Shown: positions 21,501 through 28,218 of the stretch, piece by piece
Position numbering within the stretch: position 1 is the first letter of the stretch
Layout: every line of letters begins with the position of its first letter
NCBI RefSeq assembly: GCF_000717055.1
Contig: NZ_JNXI01000002.1
Coordinates: 186,001-250,000 of the forward strand
DNA from: Streptomyces iakyrus
Lineage (GTDB): Bacteria; Actinomycetota; Actinomycetes; Streptomycetales; Streptomycetaceae
Length of the DNA stretch: 64,000 nucleotides
Reading direction: 5' to 3'
Notes under the pieces: model-generated
Databases searched by the model: none
What the model saw: only the letters and a program-made list of their open reading frames with translations
Told to the model about the DNA's origin: nothing
Made by a program: the position numbers and the translations under genes

Positions 21501-22301
21501 CCGCTGCGCCCGCGGGGTGAGCGCGAGGCACTGTTCTGTGTGCATCCCGGCGGCGGCATCAGCTGGTCGTACGCCGGTCTGCTGAAGCATCTCGCCCCAG
21601 AGCGGCCGGTCTACGGGATCCAGGCGCGCGGTCTGGGCAAGCCCGGACCCCGCCCGGACACGCTGGAGGCGATGGCGGCCGACTACGCCGACGAGATCCA
21701 GCAGGTCCAGCCCGCGGGCCCCTACCACCTGCTCGGCTGGTCGTTCGGCGGGGTGGCGGCCTACGCGGTGGCCGTGGAGCTGCGGCGCCGCGGGGAGCGC
21801 GTGGGGGTGCTCGCCGTCGTGGACGCCTGCCCCGGCTGGAAGGGGCTGACCCATGACGACGTCCCCGAACTGGACGAGGAGGATCTGCACGACCATCTGA
21901 CCTACCTCGTGGGGCTGGTCGACGAATCGTTCGCACTGGGCGAGGGGGAACGGCTGACGTTCGAGCGCACCAAGGAGATCCTGCGGCAGCGGGGCAGTGC
22001 GCTGGCGAACCTCGGGGAGGAGCAGCTGCGGGCGATCATGGAGATCTCCGCCAACAACACCCGGCTGCTCATCGACTACCGCCCCGAACGTCTGGCCGCC
22101 GACCTGCTGCTGCTGACCGCCGACGACCAGCAGGAGCCGTCGCGGACCCACCGCGCGTGGACGCCGTACGTGGAGGGGCGCATCGAGCGGCACGCCCTGC
22201 CGGGCGAGCACGGCACCCTGCTGAACCGGGAGGCCTCGCTGGAGGCGATCGGCCGGCTGGTCGGGGAGAAACTCGCCGCTTACACCGACGGCCAGGGGTG
22301 A
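9573..22301 (+). CDS. acmC: Actinomycin synthetase III, NRPS: C-A(Pro)-T-C-A(Gly)-MT-T-C-A(Val)-MT-T-TE
   Basis: NRPS of 4242 aa that adds Pro, sarcosine and N-methyl-valine and closes the pentapeptide lactone. C1 (HHILLDGWS at 144) accepts the D-Val chain. A1 (Asp 667) reads D-V-Q-F-A-A-H-V-L, Pro-like; T1 Ser 1016. C2 HHIAGDGWS at 1198. A2 (Asp 1733) reads D-I-L-Q-L-G-L-I-W, a Gly code; it is split by an N-methyltransferase (ELGVGTG near 2051); T2 Ser 2468. C3 HHIAGDGWS at 2650. A3 (Asp 3183) reads D-A-Y-W-W-G-G-T-F, a Val code; it is split by a second methyltransferase (EIGAGTG near 3507); T3 Ser 3927. The thioesterase has GWSFGG with Ser 4057 and a likely His 4213. The ATG at 9573 overlaps the acmB stop and has GGAGGG at 9560-9565. 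The open frame extends upstream inside acmB, but no ribosome site supports an earlier start. Confidence 0.95.
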
Positions 22302-22449
22302 CCGGTGCCGCCTCGCAACCCTGCGCCGACAGCTCCTTATGCCGTAAAGTGTTGTGGGCAAGAGGGTTGCGGGAGATGTCATGGCCGGGGCGGCCGCACC
22401 GGCCGGGCGACACCCGCTCGCCATCCGCCCCTATCGCGCGAAGGAATCC

Positions 22450-23331
22450 ATGAACAGCTTGCCGATCTGGCTCCTGCAGGTCAGCCGGACAGAGCAGATC
22501 ACCCCACATATGGCACGCATCACTCTCACCGGCGACGATGTCGGGGGCTTTTCCCTCACAGAACCCGACCAACAGGTCAAGCTCTACTTCCCGCGCCCCG
22601 GCCAGCCGCGACCGGTCCTGCCGGAGGTCACCGAGACCACCGACCTCACGACGTGGTACCAGGCGTTCAGCGCCCTCCCGGAGGACGAGCGGCCGTGGAT
22701 GCGCAGCTATACGATCCGCGCGCACGATCCGGCCACGAACTCCCTCACCTTCGACTTCGTCCTGCACCGGCACGCCGGACCGGCCACACGGTGGGCGATG
22801 GACGCCACGGAGGGCGACTGCCTCGGCGTGTTCGGGCCCAGCGACTACTTCGCGCGCCCCAAGCCGCTGTCCGCATCGCTTGCGGAGGCCGACTGGGTGC
22901 TGCTGGCCGGTGACGACGCCGCCATCCCCGGGATGGCGACGATCGTCGAGAGCCTGCCGCCCGGCAAGCGTGCGCTGGCATTCGTCGAGGTCCAGGACTC
23001 GGCCGACGAGCAGCCGCTGCGCACCGAGGCCGATCTGACCACGACGTGGCTGCACCGCGGCACGACCGCGCCGGGACACAGCGAGGCGCTGGCCGACGCG
23101 CTGCGGGGGGCCGCGCTGCCCGACGGCGACGGGTTCGCCTGGATCGCCGGCGAAGCCGGTCTGGTGCGCCGGATGCGGCGGCACCTGGTGGACGACCGCG
23201 GCATGCCCAAGAGCCGGATCGAGTTCTCCGGCTACTGGCGCCTGAAGCTCACCCAGGACGACGCCCCTACCGCGGAGGACCTCGCCGAGGCGCAGGAGCG
23301 CCTCGCGGAGGCGCAGGCCCAGGCCTCCTGA
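22450..23331 (+). CDS. Siderophore-interacting (SIP) family FAD/NAD(P)H oxidoreductase
   Basis: Protein of 293 aa with the ferric-siderophore reductase fold. The N-terminal flavin domain holds the R-S-Y-T-I-R motif at 85-90, and the C-terminal nucleotide-binding half contains LAGDDAAIPG near 155. Members move electrons from NAD(P)H through FAD to iron-siderophores and act in the cytoplasm. The C-terminal tail is Glu/Ala-rich. The ATG at 22450 has GAAGGAA just upstream. It lies 148 bases after acmC on the same strand and is followed by a strong terminator, so it may be the last gene of the NRPS transcript. No iron box was found upstream. Actinomycin is not a siderophore, so the role is unclear; a redox function in chromophore chemistry or simple hitchhiking are both possible. 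Family call is firm, role unknown. Confidence 0.85.
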   Translation: MNSLPIWLLQVSRTEQITPHMARITLTGDDVGGFSLTEPDQQVKLYFPRPGQPRPVLPEVTETTDLTTWYQAFSALPEDERPWMRSYTIRAHDPATNSLTFDFVLHRHAGPATRWAMDATEGDCLGVFGPSDYFARPKPLSASLAEADWVLLAGDDAAIPGMATIVESLPPGKRALAFVEVQDSADEQPLRTEADLTTTWLHRGTTAPGHSEALADALRGAALPDGDGFAWIAGEAGLVRRMRRHLVDDRGMPKSRIEFSGYWRLKLTQDDAPTAEDLAEAQERLAEAQAQAS

Positions 23332-23345
23332 CCCGCCGTGTTCCC

Positions 23346-23379
23346 CGACCGGGACGCCGCCGCCGGCGCGTCCCGGTCG
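23346..23379 (+). terminator. Intrinsic terminator after the SIP gene
   Basis: A 12-bp perfect stem (CGACCGGGACGC at 23346-23357, GCGTCCCGGTCG at 23368-23379) with a 10-base loop is followed by TTCCTTTT. It ends 48 bases after the SIP stop and probably closes the acmB-acmC-SIP transcript. Confidence 0.8.
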
Positions 23380-23873
23380 TTCCTTTTCCGGCGCGGTCAA
23401 GACCGTGAATCACTATCAAGCCAACCGATCAACGCCCCCTGCGGGAGAGCGGAATCTCTTGCTACACTCAACCTCGTCATCGGCATTGATCCGATAATAT
23501 GCATATGGCGAATCCAGTTGGCTGTGCCGACCGGGCGGCGACACGGTTTCTCGACTCGTCGCCATTTCAACGGGGGTGTTTCCTTTGATGTTGATCATCG
23601 CAGGCGATCAGACCCATCCAAGATATCGCGCCCTTTAGCGCGCATTTCGCAGCGAGCGGGCTTCGACTTCTGCATACACGGCCCCCCTGACAGCTGCCAT
23701 CGCGAAGACCCACCCAACAACGCCGACCGCTGTTCAGCGCTTGGCGACTCAGCGCATGGCCGCGGTCGGCATCCGGCGCCCACCAGCGCTTCGCCGCGTC
23801 CGTCGCCGAATCACCTCAACCATGCGGCCTCTGCACGCCCAGAGGCATCACCGACGCCGGAAGAGAGGTTCGT
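23380..23873 (+). promoter_or_regulatory. Long non-coding leader of the LmbU-type regulator gene
   Basis: About 490 bases with no credible gene lie between the SIP terminator and the regulator start. The stretch at 23450-23520 is clearly richer in A and T than the surroundings and holds the palindrome ATATGCATAT at 23498-23507 and the promoter-like hexamers TACACT and GATAAT. No copy of the 18-bp cluster palindrome is present. Short open frames in both directions lack ribosome sites. A regulatory leader for the activator gene is the simplest reading. Confidence 0.4.
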
Positions 23874-24515
23874 ATGCAGCACTCCGTGGACCGCGCTCAG
23901 CGAAACCGCCCGCGTACCAGCGCGCCCCTTCGGAGGAACGGAACCGACAGAGGACAGCAAGGCATGGACGTCCTCACGACACGCGTCGGACTGAGAATCC
24001 CCGCCGCCCTCACATTCGAACGATGGCAGCATGCCGGTTCGCAGATCTCCCGCATCGTCGACTCCTCGTCCTGGTGCCTCGGCGACTGGCTGGTGTACGG
24101 ACAGGAGGAGTTCTCCGACCGGTATCTACGGGCGATCGAGGCCTGCGGCCTCGACTACCAGACGCTGCGCAACTACGCATGGGTCGCCCGCAAGTTCGAA
24201 CTGAGCCGCCGGCGTGAGACGCTGAGCTTCCAGCACCACGCCGAAGTGAGTTCGCTGCCGCCCTGCGAACAGGACAAGTGGCTGGACCTGGCCGACGAGT
24301 TCAACTGGTCACGCAACGAACTGCGCCGCAACATCCGCTCCCACCGGCAGAGAGAAGGCAAGGGCGAACCGCCGAAGGACTACCTGCCCAAGCTCAGCGC
24401 CCCGGCCGAGCGGGTGCAGCGGTGGCGGAAGGCCGCCGAACTCTCCGGTGACAAGTTCGAGCAGTGGGTGCTCCGGGCTCTCGACGAGGCGGCGCTGGCC
24501 AGCCTTCCCGGGTGA
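23874..24515 (+). CDS. LmbU-family pathway regulator
   Basis: Protein of 213 aa resembling LmbU (lincomycin), NovE and HmtD, the cluster-linked activators of actinobacterial antibiotic clusters. Family features seen are VGLRIPAAL at the start of the conserved part, then CLGDWLVYG and the Y-L-R-A-I-E...Y-Q-T-L-R-N-Y-A-W-V-A-R helix pair, then the EVSSLPP and LRRNIR segments. The last form a helix-turn-helix-like region. The ATG at 23874 has AGAGAGG 5 bases upstream; an internal ATG at 23964, where the conserved part begins, is an alternative with a weaker site. It is transcribed alone, between a terminator and a two-way hairpin. The cluster palindrome at 1553 and 27340 has the core reported for LmbU targets, so this protein is the best candidate for binding it. 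Confidence 0.85.
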   Translation: MQHSVDRAQRNRPRTSAPLRRNGTDRGQQGMDVLTTRVGLRIPAALTFERWQHAGSQISRIVDSSSWCLGDWLVYGQEEFSDRYLRAIEACGLDYQTLRNYAWVARKFELSRRRETLSFQHHAEVSSLPPCEQDKWLDLADEFNWSRNELRRNIRSHRQREGKGEPPKDYLPKLSAPAERVQRWRKAAELSGDKFEQWVLRALDEAALASLPG

Positions 24516-24524
24516 CAGCCGCCA

Positions 24525-24562
24525 GGGCGGGGGAGGCAGGCGCCCACCTGCCTCCCCCGCCC
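24525..24562. terminator. Bidirectional terminator between regulator and methyltransferase genes
   Basis: A 16-bp perfect inverted repeat (GGGCGGGGGAGGCAGG, loop of 6, then its complement) sits between two convergent genes. It begins 9 bases after the regulator stop and ends 9 bases before the methyltransferase stop, so it can end transcription from both sides. Confidence 0.85.
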
Positions 24563-24571
24563 TCGTCTGCC

Positions 24572-25612
24572 CTACTTCCAGGCGCGCAGTACTCCGTGCG
24601 GCGTCCACGTCTCGCCCGGCAGCCGTTCGACCCGCTGGAACCCGGCTCCGCGCAGCCACTCCTCGTACTGCCCCCAGTGGTAAAGGGTGCTGTCCGGCGC
24701 CGGCAACGTGGCGAAGTAGACGTTGTCGAGCGCGGCGTACAGCGGCCCGTCCCCTGTGTCGTCGGAGAACGCGTTGAAGATGAGTACCTGCCCGCCCGGC
24801 GGCAGGCAGTCGAACGCCTTGCGCAGCAGGGCCGCGTTCTGCTCGGGCGACCAGATGACGAGCTGGTTGGCGAACAACACACAGTCGTGTCCCGACGGGA
24901 ACTCGTCGGCGAAGATGTCCCCCGCCCGTACGGAGATTCGGCCGTCCAGATCGTGCTCGGCGATTTTCCGGCTCGCGATGTCGAGCGCGCCGGGCATGTC
25001 GACCACCGTGAAGGACGTCTTCGGGTACGCCTCCGCCAGCGCGATCGCGTTCACCCCGTCGCCGCCGCCGACGTCCAGCACCCGGGACACCCCGCTCAGA
25101 TCCGCCCGGTCCACCAGGACCGGGTTGGACAGGCGCGACCACGAGCGCATGCAGCGGTAGAACAGCGCCTCCAGTTCCGGCTGAGACGCCAGGCGGTGAT
25201 ACAGGTCGCCGCCCTCGCCCGGGATGCGGCGCAGTCCGACGTTGGTGTTCTCCCGCAGCGCCTCCACCAGGTCGGTGGCGGCCGGCATCGCGATCCGGTC
25301 CTCGAATTGCACGATGTCCTCGATGATGCTCCAGGTGCCGTCGGAGAGCATCGAGTCGATCAGCTCGGCGTTGTGATAGCGGCGACTGCTACGGGCGGTC
25401 AGACCGAGCGAGGTCGTGCCCAGCAGCAGGATCTGCGCCGCCCGCGGTTCCAGCTTCAACCTGGCGCACACCTGCTCCGCGGTCAGCGGCCCGTCGTGGT
25501 AAAGCCGGGTGAACAGGCCGAGTTCGCAGCCGGCGTGCAGCAGGTGGAAGGCGGAGGCGCCGAAGAGGATCCGGGTCAGGTCTTCGTGGTCGACGGGACC
25601 GGCCTTGGCCAT
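24572..25612 (-). CDS. SAM-dependent methyltransferase, probable 3-hydroxykynurenine C-4 methyltransferase
   Basis: Protein of 346 aa with the O-methyltransferase family 2 layout: an N-terminal winged-helix dimerisation region (1-110), then the SAM fold with VLDVGGGDG at 178-186. In this family, SibL of sibiromycin methylates carbon 4 of 3-hydroxykynurenine, and 4-MHA needs the same methyl group. The gene is last in a minus-strand operon after a tryptophan dioxygenase, so it most likely places the C-4 methyl of the actinomycin chromophore, probably at the hydroxykynurenine stage. The ATG at 25612 has GAGGGAGC upstream, and 61 bases separate it from the dioxygenase stop. Family call is firm; the substrate is inferred from neighbours. 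Confidence 0.82.
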   Translation of the reverse strand: MAKAGPVDHEDLTRILFGASAFHLLHAGCELGLFTRLYHDGPLTAEQVCARLKLEPRAAQILLLGTTSLGLTARSSRRYHNAELIDSMLSDGTWSIIEDIVQFEDRIAMPAATDLVEALRENTNVGLRRIPGEGGDLYHRLASQPELEALFYRCMRSWSRLSNPVLVDRADLSGVSRVLDVGGGDGVNAIALAEAYPKTSFTVVDMPGALDIASRKIAEHDLDGRISVRAGDIFADEFPSGHDCVLFANQLVIWSPEQNAALLRKAFDCLPPGGQVLIFNAFSDDTGDGPLYAALDNVYFATLPAPDSTLYHWGQYEEWLRGAGFQRVERLPGETWTPHGVLRAWK

Positions 25613-25673
25613 AGGGGCTCCCTCGTGGGGTCGGTGATGATGGAGTGACAGCGGGACCGGCGGGCAGCCCGCC

Positions 25674-26492
25674 CTACAGGAGCGACCGCACGGACCACAG
25701 CTCCGGGAAGAACCGGTGCCCACTGATCCGCTCCAGCCACGACACGCCGTCCGTGCCGCCGGTGCCGGGTTTGCCCCCGAGCACGCGCTGCACCACCGTC
25801 AGATGGGTGTAGCGCCATCGGGCGAAGGATTCGGCGACATCGGTCAGCGCCTCTGCGAGGAGGAACAGCTGGCGGTTGGCGGCGCTGTTCTCGTACACCT
25901 CGCGCCAGGCCCGCTCGACACTGTCGTGGGGTTCGTACGGCGTCTCGCACGGGCGCGCCAGCACGGTGTCCGCGACCGGAAGGCCACGGCGGTGCAGCAG
26001 GGCCAGCACGGTGTCATAGAGGCTCGGCTCGTGCAGCTGCCGGGACACCTGCTCATGGGTCGACGCGTCTCGGTGCGGCAGCACCATGCTCGGATTCTTG
26101 TTCCCCAGCAGGAATTCCAGCCGCCGGTACGAGGCGGACTGGAAACCCGAGGCGGTGCCCAGCACCTCGCGGAACTCGGCGAACTCCCCGGGCGTCATCG
26201 CGCTGAAGAAGTCCCACGACGACAACGCCACCTGCTGCACCCGAGCGGCCCGGCGCAGCGCCCACAACGCGGCGTCCACGTCGTCGTCGGCCAGCCGGTC
26301 GCGGGCTGTCGTGAATTCGATGTGCAGCAGCTTGAAGAGGAGTTCCATCACTTGGCTCATGATGATGAAGCCGGGCTCCGTGGCCGCCGCCGTGCGGGGA
26401 TGCTGCAACGCCAGAAGGGCGTCCATCTCCGCGTACTCGGCATACGCCGTCGGGGGCGCGTCCGCCGCCCCGCCGTAGGGGCAGCGCGTCAC
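25674..26492 (-). CDS. Tryptophan 2,3-dioxygenase, pathway-specific isoform
   Basis: Heme enzyme of 272 aa that should open the indole ring of L-Trp to N-formylkynurenine, the first step to 4-MHA. Seen are the F-R-x-x-L...S-G-F-Q-S motif (107-119), and R-Y-T-H with the proximal heme His at 230, followed by the conserved KPGTGGTDG loop. The motif normally reading His-Gln before E-L-W-F-K reads Ser46-Gln47, so the distal active-site His is replaced by Ser, as in indoleamine dioxygenases. The start is GTG at 26492, with AGGAGG 8 bases upstream at 26501-26506; GTG at 26495 is equally possible, and one at 26534 would overlap the upstream gene without a ribosome site. It lies between the DUF6875-like gene and the methyltransferase on the same strand. 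Confidence 0.9.
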   Translation of the reverse strand: MTRCPYGGAADAPPTAYAEYAEMDALLALQHPRTAAATEPGFIIMSQVMELLFKLLHIEFTTARDRLADDDVDAALWALRRAARVQQVALSSWDFFSAMTPGEFAEFREVLGTASGFQSASYRRLEFLLGNKNPSMVLPHRDASTHEQVSRQLHEPSLYDTVLALLHRRGLPVADTVLARPCETPYEPHDSVERAWREVYENSAANRQLFLLAEALTDVAESFARWRYTHLTVVQRVLGGKPGTGGTDGVSWLERISGHRFFPELWSVRSLL

Positions 26493-26511
26493 CACGGCGT
26501 CCTCCTGCCCG

Positions 26512-27171
26512 TCACCCGGTCGCACGGCGACCACCCGGCGTCCCTCCGGGCCCGTGCAGGGTCAGGGCCTTGTGGTACAGCGTCGTCAGCAGGTCGGTGA
26601 TGCCGTGCGGCCGGGCCCGGTACCGCTCGCCGAAACGGCGGTGGTACTCGGCGAACCAGTCCGCCCGCTCACCGAGGAAGAGGATGTCGTGCACCGCCAT
26701 CGCCCGCACCGCGACCAGCGGGACCGGTGACCGGCTGACCTTGAAGGCCGGGTTGCGGGCCGCTGGTTCGTCACAGTCCGGATGGAACTGGCCGATCATC
26801 AGGCCGCGTTCCACGCTCTCGGTCTTGACCTGCGCATGCGCCTCGTCGAGCAGCACGAACGCATCGGGCGGCAGATCCGGCAGCACGATGAGCAGCGACC
26901 GCAGGGTCGGGTTCGACGTCCGCCAGTCGAGCTGCTCGAACTCGTCCAGACCGCAGCGGATGACCTCTTTGATCAACGACAGACTGGCGACGGGACCCAC
27001 CAGCCGCACCGCCGTCTCGACCGCGTGCACCCGCCGGGCGGGCGCCACGAACGGACACACCGCGCCGGACCGGCCGAGTTGCTCATGGGGCTGGGTGATA
27101 TAGGAATTCAGCCATTCGTCGACGCTGTCGAGGGCTTTCCCCACGTCGACTGCCAACACATCGATTGACAT
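26512..27171 (-). CDS. DUF6875-like protein, candidate hydroxylase of the 4-MHA branch
   Basis: Soluble protein of 219 aa, first in the operon with tryptophan dioxygenase and methyltransferase. Recognisable blocks are A-V-C-P-F-V-A (residues 37-43), R-G-L-M-I-G-Q-F-H-P and S-P-V-P-L-V-A-V-R followed by A-V-H-D-I-L-F-L. They match what I know as the DUF6875 family, to which LmbB2-type heme-dependent aromatic hydroxylases appear related. Two conserved His (in GQFHP and AVHD) could be ligand or catalytic residues. The pathway needs 3-hydroxylation of kynurenine, and no flavin kynurenine 3-monooxygenase is seen here, so this protein is a candidate for that step. The ATG at 27171 has GGAGGGG about 11 bases upstream. 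Its stop is 19 bases from the dioxygenase start. Function is a hypothesis. Confidence 0.7.
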   Translation of the reverse strand: MSIDVLAVDVGKALDSVDEWLNSYITQPHEQLGRSGAVCPFVAPARRVHAVETAVRLVGPVASLSLIKEVIRCGLDEFEQLDWRTSNPTLRSLLIVLPDLPPDAFVLLDEAHAQVKTESVERGLMIGQFHPDCDEPAARNPAFKVSRSPVPLVAVRAMAVHDILFLGERADWFAEYHRRFGERYRARPHGITDLLTTLYHKALTLHGPGGTPGGRRATG

Positions 27172-27258
27172 TATTGTCGATTCCCCTCCGACGACACCAT
27201 CAAGAAATGGGCGCAGGCGTTCACCGACGTGTCCCGCACCGACTTATTGGCTCGCGAA

Positions 27259-27288
27259 ACCATATCGGCGGCCGGAAAGACGCATCAA
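27259..27288 (-). promoter_or_regulatory. Possible promoter of the DUF6875-dioxygenase-methyltransferase operon
   Basis: On the minus strand TTGATG (27288-27283) and TATGGT (27264-27259) are 18 bases apart, leaving a leader of roughly 80 bases before the ATG at 27171. The match is modest. The cluster palindrome lies 51 bases upstream. Confidence 0.35.
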
Positions 27289-27339
27289 GGGAAGCACGGC
27301 CGGGCACGCCCCGGCCTGGCGTGCGGAAATGCAGTTGGG

Positions 27340-27357
27340 TGTCCCGCCGGCGGGACA
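27340..27357. promoter_or_regulatory. 18-bp perfect palindrome, probable LmbU-type operator (copy 2)
   Basis: Exact repeat of the 18-mer at 1553-1570, here extended by one base on each side (GTGTCCC...GGGACAC). It lies 68 bases before the type II thioesterase start and 169 bases before the DUF6875-like gene. The spacing at copy 1 is almost the same: 73 and 165 bases to its two flanking genes. A half-site TGTCCCGC also occurs at 27230-27237. The shared sequence and geometry indicate one regulator acting on both divergent promoter pairs. Confidence 0.8.
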
Positions 27358-27424
27358 CGGAATGCGCTGGGCGCAATCATGAAAATGCGATGCCCACCAT
27401 GCCCCGAAACACCTCGGAGAACAC

Positions 27425-28186
27425 GTGCTCTTCCCGGTCGATTCCTGGATCCGCGGCTTCGGCCTCGCGCCTGCCGCGCCCGTGCGGCTCCTGTGCTTCC
27501 CCCACGCCGGCGGCACCGCGGCCTACTACCGTCCGTGGGCGGCGGCGCTCGCTCCGGACACCGACATCCTCGCCGTGCAGTACCCGGGCCGACAAGAACG
27601 CTTCCAGGAGCGGCTCGTCGACACTGTCGGCGAGCTGGCCGACAGTGTGGCCGACGCGGTGGGTCCGCTCCTGCACCAGCCCCTGTCCTTCTTCGGGCAC
27701 AGCATGGGAGCCGCCGTGGCCTACGAGGTGGCGCTCCGGCTCCAGGCCCGCGGCCACCGGCTGCGGACCCTCTTCGTCTCCGGCCAGAGCACTCCCTCGG
27801 CCCGCCGCGACCGCGGAGTCCACTCCCTGCCCGACGGCCTGCTGGCCGCGGAACTGGAGCGCCTGGGCGCGACGGACCCGGCCATCCTCGCCGACCGTGA
27901 ACTGCTCGGCGTCCTGCTGCCCGTCATCCGGGCCGACTACCGGGCCATCGAGACGTACCGCCGGAGCGACGAGCCCGCCCTCGACTGCCCGATCGTGACC
28001 CTCACCGGTACCGCCGACCCGTACGTGCGACCCTCGGAGGCGGCCGCCTGGGCCGGCCTCACACGCCACGACTTCGCGTTCCACGAACTGCCCGGCGACC
28101 ACTTCTTCCTGGAGGCGCAGCGCGACCGCGTGTGCGAGATCCTGCGCAGGCACCTCGTCCCCTCCCCCACGGCGGACCGCCGCTGA
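27425..28186 (+). CDS. Type II thioesterase (NRPS editing hydrolase)
   Basis: Alpha/beta hydrolase of 253 aa of the GrsT/TEII family. It frees NRPS carrier proteins from wrongly loaded or stalled acyl groups. The nucleophile motif GHSMG has Ser 93, and the likely triad partners are Asp 198 (T-A-D-P-Y) and His 226 (P-G-D-H-F-F). The N-terminal L-L-C-F-P-H-A-G-G motif (22-30) is typical. The start is GTG at 27425, with GGAG 5 bases upstream. The gene is transcribed away from the chromophore-precursor operon, with the second cluster palindrome in the shared promoter region, so it is probably co-regulated with it. It ends convergent with the UvrA-like gene, 32 bases away. Confidence 0.93.
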   Translation: MLFPVDSWIRGFGLAPAAPVRLLCFPHAGGTAAYYRPWAAALAPDTDILAVQYPGRQERFQERLVDTVGELADSVADAVGPLLHQPLSFFGHSMGAAVAYEVALRLQARGHRLRTLFVSGQSTPSARRDRGVHSLPDGLLAAELERLGATDPAILADRELLGVLLPVIRADYRAIETYRRSDEPALDCPIVTLTGTADPYVRPSEAAAWAGLTRHDFAFHELPGDHFFLEAQRDRVCEILRRHLVPSPTADRR

Positions 28187-28218
28187 GGCCGGCGGCGGCA
28201 CGCACGGGGGCGGGCGGA

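Noticed and set aside
23416..23598. Small 60-codon minus-strand frame in the leader of the LmbU-type gene
   Set aside because: No ribosome site or family likeness; better explained as non-coding leader.
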